From JAOUEA01 sp035711865 (lineage in GTDB: Bacteria > Actinomycetota > UBA4738 > HRBIN12), in contig DASTBT010000154.1 in NCBI GenBank assembly GCA_035711865.1, positions 1 to 44,586 on the forward strand: DNA of 44,586 bases, in the 5' to 3' direction. Below are positions 15,878 to 24,843 of this stretch, one piece after another; within the stretch, counting starts at the first letter, position 1, and the number at the start of each line of letters is the position of its first letter. The notes under the pieces were generated by a model. That model was not told the DNA's origin and did not search any database. It was given only the letters and a program-made list of their open reading frames with translations. Position numbers and translations under genes: made by a program.

Positions 15878-17647
15878 TCAGGGGCCGGTCACGACGAAGC
15901 GATCGACCGTGACCCACCGGCCGTGCGATCGGGACGACCGGCTCCCCATGACCTCGATGCGGAGCGTGTGGGCCCGGTCGGCCAGGCCGTCGATCCGTTC
16001 CTCGACGCCGAACGTCCGCCTCGCGGAGAAGAGGTCGACGATCCGGAGGCGTTCGCCGTCGACCCAGATGCGTGCACGTCCCCGGTTGGGCCCCGTCACC
16101 GTGACCCAGTCGATCCCGGTTCCCTCGAACCGGATCGTGGCCTTCGACCCCGCTCGCTCGGCGGCCGCGAACGATCCGCCCGAGGCTCTCGAGGACCGGA
16201 CGAGGTTCCATGCCGTGCGGGGCGCGAGTTCCACCGGGGCGTTGGCCTGCTCGACCCATCTCGACGCTTCGAACGGGTGCACCAACGGCGGCGCGGGGTT
16301 CCCGACCCGGTCCACGACGGGGGGCGCGCCGGGCGGGTCCACGAGGACCCGGTAGTCGCGCCCGGGCACGAGCGGCGAGGCCGGCCGGAGCACGACCGAA
16401 CGCAGTGGCCCGTCGCAGCCCACCGGCGTCCCGGCGGCCGAGCGGCACACCCGGGTGACGGGCGTGCGTCGTCCCTCGGCACGCAGGATCACGTTGGCCG
16501 CGTTCACACGGCGAACCGGCTCGTCGAAGGTCACCACGACCGGACCCCGGAACCCGGTCCTCACCGAAACCGCCGCGTTCGGCGGCGTGACGTCGGTGAC
16601 GAAGGTGGCGCCCACCGTGCGGTTCCCGCGCATCGTGATCGTGCACGAGGGGTCGTCGCCGGAGCACGCGCCGCTCCAACCGGTGAAGTACGCGCCGTCG
16701 TCGGGCCGAGCGGTGAGGGTGACGACCCTGCCCGGGTCCACGCTCTTCGAGCACGTGGTGCGGCACCCGAGACCTGCGGGGGAGCTGATGACCTTGCCGG
16801 CGCCGCCCTCGACGTTCAACAGCAGGCGCCGGATCGTGATCGGACCGAGCGAACGTCCGGGCACCACGTCGAGGTCGACCCGGCCCGAGATGCCCGCCAC
16901 CTTCCCGTGGCTCGTGTACTGCCACACCCGCCATCCGTTGCCGTCCCAGCCGCCGGCGGGCAATAGCGGCGAGGACACACCCCAATGGGCGATCCACAGC
17001 GGCGCACCGTCACGCGCCAGCGCCCGGGAATCGCCGGTGCGGTTCAGCCAGCCGTACGGGCTGGTGTACACGAGCGGCGTCACGCCCGTGAGGCGGCGCA
17101 CCTCGGCGACCCAACGCCGTGCCCACAGCGTCACGCCCTTCGAGTCGAGGCCTTTGCTCGTCTCGAGATCCAGCACCGGAAGCAGGTTCCCCGGTCGCGG
17201 GTCCGCCCGGCTCACGAACCAGCGCGCCTCCTCGAGCGCGTCTCCCTTCGACGGGTCGGGCCGCGCGAAGTGATAGGCGCCCACCCGTAGCCCGTTGCTC
17301 CTGGCGCCGGTCCGGTTCCGGAAGAACGTGGGATCGAGGAAGTCGTGCCCGTCGGTCGCCTTCAGGAAGACGAATCGCTTCCCCGCTCGAGCGACCTTTC
17401 CCCAGGCGATCTCCCCCTGCCAGTGGCTCACGTCGATACCCGGCGTGGTCGGGCCCACGTCGAGCCGCACACGGGTCGTCGCCGGGGCCGATCGGGCGTC
17501 ACCCGACGAGCCGGCGTACCCCTCGCCGGGGGCCGCATCGCCGGGAGCCGCATCGCCGGTGGCCGGGGGGGACGGGGCGATGGCCACGAACAGGGTGAGC
17601 GCCGCGACGGCGATCGGGCGACGGAGAGACGAGGAGATGATCGGCAT
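15878..17647 (-). CDS. Secreted GH25 muramidase (lysozyme) with C-terminal beta-sandwich modules
   Basis: A 589-residue exported cell-wall hydrolase that should cleave the MurNAc-GlcNAc bond. After a signal peptide (about 1-32) and an Ala/Gly/Pro linker, the GH25 domain (about 68-270) shows GIDVSHWQG (D72) and the catalytic pair in LPVLDLETSKG (D160, E162). Next comes an InlB-B-repeat-like domain with cysteines (GLGCRTTC ... SGACSGDDPSC, about 290-350), an Ig-like SbsA-type domain (about 355-450), and a terminal carbohydrate-binding-like beta sandwich ending VTVDRFVVTG. The start at 17647 gives the signal peptide; the longer open frame upstream is antisense to the next operon. Confidence 0.86.
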   Translation of the reverse strand: MPIISSSLRRPIAVAALTLFVAIAPSPPATGDAAPGDAAPGEGYAGSSGDARSAPATTRVRLDVGPTTPGIDVSHWQGEIAWGKVARAGKRFVFLKATDGHDFLDPTFFRNRTGARSNGLRVGAYHFARPDPSKGDALEEARWFVSRADPRPGNLLPVLDLETSKGLDSKGVTLWARRWVAEVRRLTGVTPLVYTSPYGWLNRTGDSRALARDGAPLWIAHWGVSSPLLPAGGWDGNGWRVWQYTSHGKVAGISGRVDLDVVPGRSLGPITIRRLLLNVEGGAGKVISSPAGLGCRTTCSKSVDPGRVVTLTARPDDGAYFTGWSGACSGDDPSCTITMRGNRTVGATFVTDVTPPNAAVSVRTGFRGPVVVTFDEPVRRVNAANVILRAEGRRTPVTRVCRSAAGTPVGCDGPLRSVVLRPASPLVPGRDYRVLVDPPGAPPVVDRVGNPAPPLVHPFEASRWVEQANAPVELAPRTAWNLVRSSRASGGSFAAAERAGSKATIRFEGTGIDWVTVTGPNRGRARIWVDGERLRIVDLFSARRTFGVEERIDGLADRAHTLRIEVMGSRSSRSHGRWVTVDRFVVTGP

Positions 17648-17736
17648 GGGACCAGGAAGGATCGGTCGAGGGTACCTGTCCGCGGTGTCGGCCGTTCTCG
17701 GCGCGGACTGAAGCGTCGTCCGCACCGCCTTCAGTT

Positions 17737-17749
17737 GTACATAATGTGC
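17737..17749. promoter_or_regulatory. Palindromic operator-like site before the HMGL operon
   Basis: GTACATAATGTGC is a near-perfect 13-bp palindrome, 43 bp before the start at 17793, in the gap divergent to the muramidase gene. Ten of its first 13 bases plus the following CTA recur at 27700 (GTACATAATATAC). The AT-rich block also looks like a -10 region. The GntR/FCD regulator at 24844 is the natural candidate to bind it; this is inference. Confidence 0.6.
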
Positions 17750-17792
17750 TATATAGGCAGCCCACATCGGGCCGGAGAGGGGACGAGCATCG

Positions 17793-19010
17793 ATGACGTC
17801 GGAACCGTGGCACACCGACCGGTGGTTCACGAGCCCGTGGAACTTCCTGCCTGAGGTCACCGAGGGGTTCGATCTCCCCCCGACGGTGCAGGTCCACGAC
17901 GTGACCCTGCGCGACGGGGAACAGCAGGCGGGCGTGGTCTTCACCGCCGAGGAGAAGCTGCGGATCGCCGAGGCGCTGGCCGAGGCCGGGGTGCATCGCA
18001 TCGAGGCCGGGCTGCCCGCCGTGTCACCCGCCGACGAGGAGGCCGTGCGGCTCATGGTGAAGGCAGGCCTGCCGTCGGAGATCTACGCGTTCAGCCGGTG
18101 CATGGTCGACGACGTCAAGCGGGCGGCGGACTGCGGCGTCACCGGCGTCGTGATGGAGATCCCTTCGAGCCATCATCTGGTCGAGAAGGCGTATCGCTGG
18201 CCGGTCGAGCGCGCGATCGATGCGTCGGTCGAGGCCACCGCACTCGCGCACGAGCTCGGGATGAAGGTGTCGTTCTTCCCGATCGACGCGACGCGGGCAG
18301 GCCTCGTCGAGTACCTCGATCTGCTCGAGAAGGTCGCGACCGACGGCCACGTCGACGCGGTCGGGCTCGTCGACACGTTCGGCGTGCTCTCGCCGCACGG
18401 GGTGCAACTGTTCGTGCGGCGCACGCGCGAGCGGCTCGGCGTGCCGCTCGAGACCCACTTCCACATGGACTTCGGCCTCGGGGTCGCGAACACGTTGATC
18501 GCGATCGCCGAAGGTGTCGAGGTGATCCAGACGACGGTGACCGGCATCGGGGAGCGAGCGGGGAACACGCCGATGGAGGAGACCGTGCTCGCCCTGCTCA
18601 CGATGTACGGCCTCGACACGGGCATCCGCACCGAGCGGTTCACCGAGCTCTCGAAGCTGGTGATGCAGATCGCGGGGGTCTCCCAGCCGTCGAACCGTCC
18701 CGTCGTGGGGGAGCGGCTGTACAACGTCGAGAGCGGCATCATCACGACCTGGGTCCGCAACGTCGGAGACGAGCTCACGGAGAGCTTCCCGTACCGCCCG
18801 GATCTCGTCGGCCAGCCCGCTCCCATGCTCGTGCTCGGCAAGGGCTCGGGTATCGACTCGGTGGCCGCGGCGCTCGAGCGGCTCGGGCTCACCGCCACCG
18901 ACGAGCAGGCTCTGGCGATCCTCGACGAGGTGAAGGCTCGCTCGCTCGAGACGAAGGGGCTCGTCGACGACGAGGCGTTCACCGAGATCGTTCGGCGGGT
19001 CACCACGTGA
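17793..19010 (+). CDS. DRE-TIM metallolyase family enzyme (HMG-CoA-lyase / alpha-isopropylmalate-synthase-like)
   Basis: A 405-residue TIM-barrel enzyme that makes or breaks a carbon-carbon bond next to a carbonyl with a divalent metal. Key motif: VHDVTLRDGEQ (D36, R40, D41), then THFHMDFGLG (H222, H224, D226; the usual HND has M for N), and GIGERAGNTPMEE. There is no C-terminal LeuA allosteric domain; about 60 extra residues form a helical tail. It is first in a five-gene plus-strand operon with a GAGAGGGGA ribosome site. Both acyl-CoA lyase and synthase activities are possible. A second, divergent member is at 37821 in cluster B. Confidence 0.85.
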   Translation: MTSEPWHTDRWFTSPWNFLPEVTEGFDLPPTVQVHDVTLRDGEQQAGVVFTAEEKLRIAEALAEAGVHRIEAGLPAVSPADEEAVRLMVKAGLPSEIYAFSRCMVDDVKRAADCGVTGVVMEIPSSHHLVEKAYRWPVERAIDASVEATALAHELGMKVSFFPIDATRAGLVEYLDLLEKVATDGHVDAVGLVDTFGVLSPHGVQLFVRRTRERLGVPLETHFHMDFGLGVANTLIAIAEGVEVIQTTVTGIGERAGNTPMEETVLALLTMYGLDTGIRTERFTELSKLVMQIAGVSQPSNRPVVGERLYNVESGIITTWVRNVGDELTESFPYRPDLVGQPAPMLVLGKGSGIDSVAAALERLGLTATDEQALAILDEVKARSLETKGLVDDEAFTEIVRRVTT

Positions 19011-19041
19011 CCCCGCCACCGACCAGAGAGGGAACGACCGC

Positions 19042-20280
19042 ATGAAGGAAGCGTTCGGCTACGCCAACATCGAGTGGAAGCGGGGCATCGACTGGGATGC
19101 CGTGCGAGCGTTCCGGCTGGATCGGGCCCGCGACGCGATGCAGCGTCACGGTCTCGGCGCCATGCTCCTCATGTACGACGAGAACATCCGCTACGTCACG
19201 TCGACGCTGACGCCCGGCTGGAACAAGCTGAAGCCCGGCCTGCGCTACGCCGTGCTCGTGGAGGGCAAGGAGCCGATCCTGTACGAGCAAGGCGACATCG
19301 GCATCCACATCAAGGCGCATTCGCCGTGGATCCCGCAGGAGAACGTCCGTCACTCCTTCGCGTGGATCAAGGGGGCGGCGGGCCCGGCAGCTCAGATGCA
19401 GGTGGACAAGTTCACCGAGGCGCTGGTGGGTGACCTCGAGGACGCGGGCGTGAAGGACCGCCCCCTCGGCGTGGACTTCATCGACATCACGATGATGCAG
19501 ACGTTCGAACGTGCCGGCATCACGTGGACCGACGGCATGACCCCGATGATGGAGGCCCGGGCCGTCAAGAGCGCCGACGAGCAGAACTGCTCGCGCATCG
19601 TCGGCTCGATCTGCGATGCCCTCCACTACGAGATGACCCAGTTCCTGCGCCCGGGCCTGACGGAGAATCAGGTGGCCGCGCACGGGTTCGAGTTCCTCTA
19701 CTCGTTCCCGGGCGTGGAAGACGTCGAGGACGTGATCGTGAGCTCGGGCCCCAACGCCTGGCCGAACTGGCGGAACTTCTCCGACCGCATCATCAGGCCG
19801 GGCGAGCTGGTGATCATCGACGTGGCCGCGCTCACGTGGAACGGTTTCAAGTCGTGCGTCTACCGCACGTACTGCGTCGGGGGCACGCCGACCGCCGAGA
19901 TGAAGCAGTACTACGACACCGCGCTGCGGTGGCTCCGGGACTCGATCGACGCCGTGAAGCCGGGCGTGACGACGCGCGACATCGCCTCGAAGTGGCCGAG
20001 CGCCATGGACACATGGGGCTACGCCGACGAGGACGAGGCCGCCGCGAACCTCTGGGGCCACGGACTCGGGCTGGCCCAGTACGACCAACCGGTGATCTCG
20101 CGCATCTGGTCGCTCGACCACCCGATCGAGATCAAGCCCGGCATGGTGTTCGCGCTCGAGACCCAGCACGGGAAGGTCCACGAGTTCGGGGTGCGCCTCG
20201 AGGAGATGTTGGTCGTGACCGAGACCGGGCACGAGCTGATCACGTCGTTCCCGATCGACGAGATCACGCTCGCCGGCTGA
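19042..20280 (+). CDS. M24 family protein (creatinase / Xaa-Pro peptidase / DddP-like)
   Basis: A 412-residue pita-bread-fold protein. N-terminal creatinase-like domain about 20-170, M24 catalytic domain about 185-405. Expected metal ligands: D260 in VIIDVAAL, H340 in WGHGLG, E373 in ALETQHG and E387 in RLEEML are present, but the second Asp of the usual D-x(11)-D pair is Cys here (C272 in KSCVYRT) and the spacing is one longer. Spacing like this is known in the DMSP lyase DddP. So peptidase activity should not be assumed; hydrolysis of a C-N bond or a lyase reaction on a small acid is as likely. Second gene of the cluster A operon, 31 bp after the lyase. Confidence 0.8.
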   Translation: MKEAFGYANIEWKRGIDWDAVRAFRLDRARDAMQRHGLGAMLLMYDENIRYVTSTLTPGWNKLKPGLRYAVLVEGKEPILYEQGDIGIHIKAHSPWIPQENVRHSFAWIKGAAGPAAQMQVDKFTEALVGDLEDAGVKDRPLGVDFIDITMMQTFERAGITWTDGMTPMMEARAVKSADEQNCSRIVGSICDALHYEMTQFLRPGLTENQVAAHGFEFLYSFPGVEDVEDVIVSSGPNAWPNWRNFSDRIIRPGELVIIDVAALTWNGFKSCVYRTYCVGGTPTAEMKQYYDTALRWLRDSIDAVKPGVTTRDIASKWPSAMDTWGYADEDEAAANLWGHGLGLAQYDQPVISRIWSLDHPIEIKPGMVFALETQHGKVHEFGVRLEEMLVVTETGHELITSFPIDEITLAG

Positions 20281-20284
20281 GACC

Positions 20285-21979
20285 GTGACCGGGCCGTTCA
20301 CGCTCGACGATGTCCGGGCGTTCGACGCCCGGGTCGCCGGCGCCAAGGCGGCCGGGCTGGCCCGGGCGGCTGCGGCACACCTGCCCGTGCTGCCGGCGCA
20401 CATCGTCCCGATCGAGGTCCTGGCTCCGGCGCTGGCCGCGGGTGCGTCGGCGCTGGGACGAAGTCCGGCGTCCGCCCGGCTCGCGGTCGCCGCCTCCCGG
20501 ATCGATCCCGTCGCGCTCGAGACGATCCGGACGCTGTGCGCCCCGTATCCCCACGGAGCGATCGTTCGGTCGTCGAGCCCGCTCGAGCACGATCCAAGGT
20601 GGTCCGGGGCCTTCACCACCTATCACGAGGTCGGTGTCGACGACCTGGAGACGGCGTTGCTCGGGTGCGCGGCGTCGGTGTTCTCCCGTGACGTCGTCGG
20701 CCGCTGCGAGCAGCTCGGGGTGCCCGTGTCCGAGCTGATGATGGGCGCCCTGATCCAGCCATGGCTCCCCCTCGACGGCGGCGGAACGGCGACCGCCGCA
20801 GACGACGCGGTCTCGATCCACGGGGTCGCGGAGGATCCGGCCGCCCTGGTCGCCGGGGCCGTGCGCGGCGAGCGGGCGTTCGTGCGTTCGGGACGATCCG
20901 TCGAGGGTGATCCCGGCCTCGGCGGTCTCGGGCCCGATGTCGCGTTCCGCGTTGCGGCGTTGACCGACCGGGTGTCGAAGGAGCTCGGAGCCAGAACGAT
21001 CGAATGGGGACTGGCCTCGGGAACCCTCTGGCTCCTGCAGGTTCGCGACTCGGCGTCCGTCCCGGCAGGGCGCCGGGCGCCGGCGATCGCACCGCGCCGA
21101 GCGCCCACCGACCTCGAGCGCCGTCTGGCGGCGTTCGCCCAGCGGTTCCCCGGGCCGATGGGGGAGGCCACCGTGCTCCCGTTGGCGCCCGCGCTCGACC
21201 TCGTGCCCGTGCCGGCGCGGATCGACGTCGAAGATCCCGCGTCGACCCTGCGCGAGATCCTCGCGATAGCGGCGGCGCTCCGCTCGACGGTATGGAACAC
21301 CGACCCGACGACCGCCGAGCGGCGATGGTGGGCCCTCGCCCGCGATCTGCTCGCCGGCACGCCCACGCCGGCGGACCTCGGAGAGCTCCGTGCCCCCGAT
21401 GCCGCGGAGACCGATCGTCTGACGGGGCTGGTGGAGGGGCTCGGGCGGTCGCTGACCGACGCCGGCTCACTGACCCATCCCGCCCTCGTCTGGAGGATGG
21501 CGCCCGCCCATCTCGAGGCGGCCGTGCGACGACCGGGACACCGTCCACCGGTGCCGCACGGCCCCGATCGGTGGGAATCGCTGATCGCGAACGTGGTGTG
21601 CGCCGACGGGGCGGTCACCGAGGGTGTGGGGGCCTCACCGGGGTTCGGGGCCGGCCCTGCGCACCCGCTGGTCCTCGGCGCCGGCATGCCGGCGCCACGA
21701 TCGGTGCTCGTCGCGCCTCGTCCGATACCGCAGATCGCGCCCCTGCTCTGGGGGTGTGCAGGGCTCGTCACGTCCGAGGGAAGCGAAGGGGCCCACCTCT
21801 TCGAAGTCGCCCGCTCCCTCGGGGTGCCCGCGGTGACGAGCCTGCGGGGGGGCGGGCCCGGCGCGTTCGCGCCGGGCTCGCTCATCGCGGTCGACGGCGA
21901 TGGCGGAGCGATCGCCGTCCTCGAACCCTCGACGGCGGCATCGATCCACGGTGTGAGGCCGGCGCAGGCGGGCGCCTAG
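20285..21979 (+). CDS. Compact PEP-synthase-like dikinase (ATP-grasp plus phospho-His mobile domain)
   Basis: A 564-residue protein related to PEP synthase, phenylphosphate synthase and rifampicin phosphotransferase. The N-terminal ATP-grasp part (about 10-255) shows AGAKAAGLARAA, IVRSSSPLEHDPRWSGAF and the closing IEWGLASGTLWLLQVRDS. A middle region of about 200 residues has no recognised motif. The C-terminal mobile phospho-His domain (about 440-550) has TSEGSEGAHLFEVARSLGVPAV, with H504 as the predicted phosphorylated residue. The PEP/pyruvate TIM-barrel domain is missing. Such a three-part layout (ATP, substrate, His) predicts phosphorylation of a small molecule using both ATP beta and gamma phosphates. 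GTG start, 4 bp after the M24 gene. Confidence 0.75.
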   Translation: MTGPFTLDDVRAFDARVAGAKAAGLARAAAAHLPVLPAHIVPIEVLAPALAAGASALGRSPASARLAVAASRIDPVALETIRTLCAPYPHGAIVRSSSPLEHDPRWSGAFTTYHEVGVDDLETALLGCAASVFSRDVVGRCEQLGVPVSELMMGALIQPWLPLDGGGTATAADDAVSIHGVAEDPAALVAGAVRGERAFVRSGRSVEGDPGLGGLGPDVAFRVAALTDRVSKELGARTIEWGLASGTLWLLQVRDSASVPAGRRAPAIAPRRAPTDLERRLAAFAQRFPGPMGEATVLPLAPALDLVPVPARIDVEDPASTLREILAIAAALRSTVWNTDPTTAERRWWALARDLLAGTPTPADLGELRAPDAAETDRLTGLVEGLGRSLTDAGSLTHPALVWRMAPAHLEAAVRRPGHRPPVPHGPDRWESLIANVVCADGAVTEGVGASPGFGAGPAHPLVLGAGMPAPRSVLVAPRPIPQIAPLLWGCAGLVTSEGSEGAHLFEVARSLGVPAVTSLRGGGPGAFAPGSLIAVDGDGGAIAVLEPSTAASIHGVRPAQAGA

Positions 21980-22006
21980 GTGGCGGGCGAGGGGAGCGAA
22001 GGAGCG

Positions 22007-23035
22007 ATGGCGGGCCGACGAGAACGTCCCGAAGGAGCCGTGACGATCGACATCCACTGCCACGTGCTGTCCCCCGAAGCCGAGGAGCTCGCGCGTCCCG
22101 CGTTCTCCCTCGAGAAGGACCCGTTCCTCTACTTCTCCGGACCCGCGAGCGCCGCGTACAACGAGCGCGCGGTCGCCGAGATCCGTCCGAAGCTCACCGT
22201 CGTCGAGGAGCGACTCGCCGACATGGATCGCATGGGCGTCGACATCCAGGCGATCTCGGTGGCGCCTCCCCAGTACTACTACTGGGCCGAGCCCGATCTC
22301 GGTCAGAAGCTCGCTCGCATGCTGAACGACAACCTCGCGAGCATCGTCGCGGAGCATCCGGATCGGTTCGTCGGCCTGGGCACCGTGCCCCTGCAGGATG
22401 TCGGGGCGACCCTCGACGAGCTGGACCGCATCGCCCTGGACCTGCGGTTCCCCGGCATCGAGATCTGCACGAACGTGAACGGCGATGACTTCGACGATCC
22501 GCGGTTCCTGCCGTTCTTCGAGCGGTGCCGCGACCTCGATCTCGCGGTCGTCGTGCACCCGAACGGGTTCACGCACGGCGAACGTCTGACCGACTACTAC
22601 ATGATCAATACGATCGGCATGCCGCTCGACTCCACGGTGTTCGTCGCCCGCATGATCTTCGGCGGCGTGCTCGAGCGGGTGCCCGACATCAAGATGTGCG
22701 TGGTGCACGGGGGCGGCTACCTGCCGTCCTACCCGGCGCGCTACGACCACGCGTGGCGCGAGCGGTCCGACGTCAGCGAGTTCATCCCCGACCATCCGCC
22801 GAGTCACTACCTGAAGCGGTTGCACTTCGACTCGATGCTGTACGACGCCTACGAGCTGGCGACCTTGGTCGAGCGATACGGGCCCGACCACGTGCTGTTG
22901 GGCACCGACTACCCCTACGACATGGGCGAGGACGATCCGCTCGACCTGATCTGTTCGGTTCAGGGCCTGAGCGACGCCGAGCTCTCGCTCATCCTGGGCG
23001 GCAACGCGGCTCGGTTGCTGAACCTGGAGGGCTGA
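22007..23035 (+). CDS. Amidohydrolase_2 / ACMSD-like metal-dependent decarboxylase or hydrolase
   Basis: A 342-residue TIM-barrel metalloenzyme of the amidohydrolase_2 family, which includes ACMS decarboxylase, gamma-resorcylate decarboxylase and 4-oxalomesaconate hydratase. Metal-site motifs: IDIHCHVLSP (HxH), VVVHPNGF, CVVHGGGYLPSY and GTDYPYDMGEDDP. ATG 22007 follows GGGGAG/GGAG; GTG 22040 directly before the HxH and GTG 21980 are alternatives. Fourth gene of the cluster A operon. A paralogue with the same late motif (DHPFDMGEADP) is at 40789. Non-oxidative decarboxylation or hydration of an unsaturated or aromatic acid is plausible. Confidence 0.82.
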   Translation: MAGRRERPEGAVTIDIHCHVLSPEAEELARPAFSLEKDPFLYFSGPASAAYNERAVAEIRPKLTVVEERLADMDRMGVDIQAISVAPPQYYYWAEPDLGQKLARMLNDNLASIVAEHPDRFVGLGTVPLQDVGATLDELDRIALDLRFPGIEICTNVNGDDFDDPRFLPFFERCRDLDLAVVVHPNGFTHGERLTDYYMINTIGMPLDSTVFVARMIFGGVLERVPDIKMCVVHGGGYLPSYPARYDHAWRERSDVSEFIPDHPPSHYLKRLHFDSMLYDAYELATLVERYGPDHVLLGTDYPYDMGEDDPLDLICSVQGLSDAELSLILGGNAARLLNLEG

Positions 23036-23040
23036 CCGAC

Positions 23041-24021
23041 ATGGCGGTCGTTGCGGTCACCGATCACGTGTTCCCTCACCTCGACCAGGAACGGGCGATG
23101 TTGGCCGACGCCGGGCACGAGCTGCGGTTCGAAGGGAACGCCACCACGTCCGAGCAGGTCGCCGACGCGGTGAGGGGGGCCGACGCGGTGCTCAACTGCT
23201 ATACGCCGATCCCCGCCGACGTCACCCGGTCCATGCACGGGTGCCGCATCATCGCGCGCTACGGCATCGGCCTGGACACGATCGATGTCGGGGCGGCCAC
23301 GGAGACGGGGATCGTGGTCACGAACGTCCCCGACTACTGCATCGACGAGGTCTCCGACCATGCGCTCGCGCTCGCCCTCGCGCTCGCGCGAGGGGTCGTT
23401 CGGCTGGACCGCAGCGTGCACGCGGGCTCGTGGAGCCCCATGGACGCGCCCCCGTTGCATCGGCTCCGCGGTCGGGTGCTCGGGCTGGTCGGATTCGGCA
23501 GGATCGCGCGGACGCTCGCCGCGAAGGCCTCGGCGATCGGATTCCGGATCCTCGCGTCCGATCCGTTCCTGCCGGCCGACGCGATCACCTCGGGCGGCGC
23601 GGAGCCCTGCGACCTGCAGACGCTGCTCGCGGGGTCCGACCTGGTCTCGTTGCACGCCCCGCTCACCCCCGAGACCCATCACCTGATCGGAGCCGCCGAG
23701 CTCGACCTGATGCGCGAGGGCGCCATGCTCGTGAACACGTCGCGCGGACCGCTCGTCGACCTCGATGCCCTGCGTGCGGCGCTCGAATCGGGACACATCG
23801 GGGGTGCCGCGCTCGACGTCCTCGAGACCGAGCCGCCCGCACCCGACGACCCCCTCCTGGCCCGCGCCGACGTGATCGTCACCCCGCATGCCGCCTTCTA
23901 CAGCGAGGAGTCGATGGTCGAGCTGCAGCGCAAGGCGACCGAGCAGGTCATCGAGGTGCTGGCCGGGCGGGTGCCGCCATACGCCGTCAACGCCGAAGAG
24001 CTCGGGCTCACGCCGGGCTGA
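23041..24021 (+). CDS. D-2-hydroxyacid dehydrogenase (NAD-dependent, phosphoglycerate-dehydrogenase-like)
   Basis: A 326-residue oxidoreductase interconverting a 2-oxo acid and a D-2-hydroxy acid with NAD(H). Rossmann motif GLVGFGRIARTLA, catalytic Arg in NTSRGPLVD, Glu in LETEPPAPDDPL, and His in VIVTPHAAFYS. No serine-biosynthesis ACT domain, so it is not full-length SerA. ATG 23041 lies 5 bp after the amidohydrolase stop and ends the operon. Its end overlaps the convergent ABC ATPase gene by 14 bp. Within the cluster it may reduce a keto acid formed by the lyase or decarboxylase. Confidence 0.88.
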   Translation: MAVVAVTDHVFPHLDQERAMLADAGHELRFEGNATTSEQVADAVRGADAVLNCYTPIPADVTRSMHGCRIIARYGIGLDTIDVGAATETGIVVTNVPDYCIDEVSDHALALALALARGVVRLDRSVHAGSWSPMDAPPLHRLRGRVLGLVGFGRIARTLAAKASAIGFRILASDPFLPADAITSGGAEPCDLQTLLAGSDLVSLHAPLTPETHHLIGAAELDLMREGAMLVNTSRGPLVDLDALRAALESGHIGGAALDVLETEPPAPDDPLLARADVIVTPHAAFYSEESMVELQRKATEQVIEVLAGRVPPYAVNAEELGLTPG

Positions 24022-24823
24022 CCGGCGCCGGCACGGCCATGGCCTGCCATCGGCCGTGCCGGCGTTCCACCACGATGTCGAGGTCGAAGCACCGCCGCAT
24101 GTTGCCGGCGGTCAGCACCTCGTCGATGGACCCGGAGGCGACGATGCTGCCCTGGCGGAGCAGCGCCGCGTGGGTGGCCGACGGCGGTACCTCCTCGAGG
24201 TGATGGGTCGCGATCACGACGGCGAGACCCGCATCGCGGCTCACCGATCGCTCGATCGCCCCGAGCAACGCCTCGCGCGCCGGCAGGTCGAGCCCGGCCG
24301 AGGGTTCGTCGAGCACGAGCAGCCGTGGCTCTCCGAACATGGCACGCGCCAGCACGACGCGCTGTCGTTCTCCCTGGCTGCACGTCTCGAAGACGCGGTC
24401 CGCCAGGTGCTCGCAACCGACGTCCGCCAGCCGGGCCTCGGCGCGTTGTCGATCGTCGGCGTCGTAGCGCTGGAACCACGGAGACAGCGACGAGCGTTTG
24501 CCCGTGAGCACGACGTCGAGCACGCCCAGGTGCGGCGGGAAGAGCTCGGAGAGCGCGTGGCTCGTGTGCCCGATCTCTGGATGCAGCGTGCGGATGTCGC
24601 CGCGGCCGAGCTCGAGGCCGAGGACGCTCGCGCGGCCCGACGACGGCTGCCGCCGGGCCCCGGCCACCGCCAACAACGTCGTCTTCCCGCCGCCGTTGGG
24701 GCCGAGCAGCACCCATCGCTCACCCTCGCGGATCGTCAACGACACGGGTCCCAGAACGACCCTTCCGCCGATGCGCACGACCACGTCTCGGAGCTCCACC
24801 ACCGGGGCCGCTACGGACGTCAT
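24008..24823 (-). CDS. Orphan ABC transporter ATP-binding protein
   Basis: A 271-residue ABC ATPase. Walker A GPNGGGKTT (the usual SGSGKS has G at the middle), the signature motif is CSQGERQRV in place of LSGGQ, Walker B LLVLDEPSAGLD, and the His-switch IATHHLEE. This pattern resembles the stand-alone ModF/YlmA-type ATPases. No permease or binding protein is nearby, so it may pair with a distant permease or act without one. Start ATG 24823, 20 bp after the GntR stop; last gene of the minus-strand operon. Confidence 0.83.
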   Translation of the reverse strand: MTSVAAPVVELRDVVVRIGGRVVLGPVSLTIREGERWVLLGPNGGGKTTLLAVAGARRQPSSGRASVLGLELGRGDIRTLHPEIGHTSHALSELFPPHLGVLDVVLTGKRSSLSPWFQRYDADDRQRAEARLADVGCEHLADRVFETCSQGERQRVVLARAMFGEPRLLVLDEPSAGLDLPAREALLGAIERSVSRDAGLAVVIATHHLEEVPPSATHAALLRQGSIVASGSIDEVLTAGNMRRCFDLDIVVERRHGRWQAMAVPAPVSPA

Positions 24824-24843
24824 GGTCGAAGGATCGATCGAGC

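Noticed and set aside
17520..17570. Short GC-rich direct repeat (GCCGCATCGCCGG-like)
   Set aside because: It encodes the GDAAPGDAAPGEG linker of the muramidase; a low-complexity coding repeat, not a mobile or CRISPR element.
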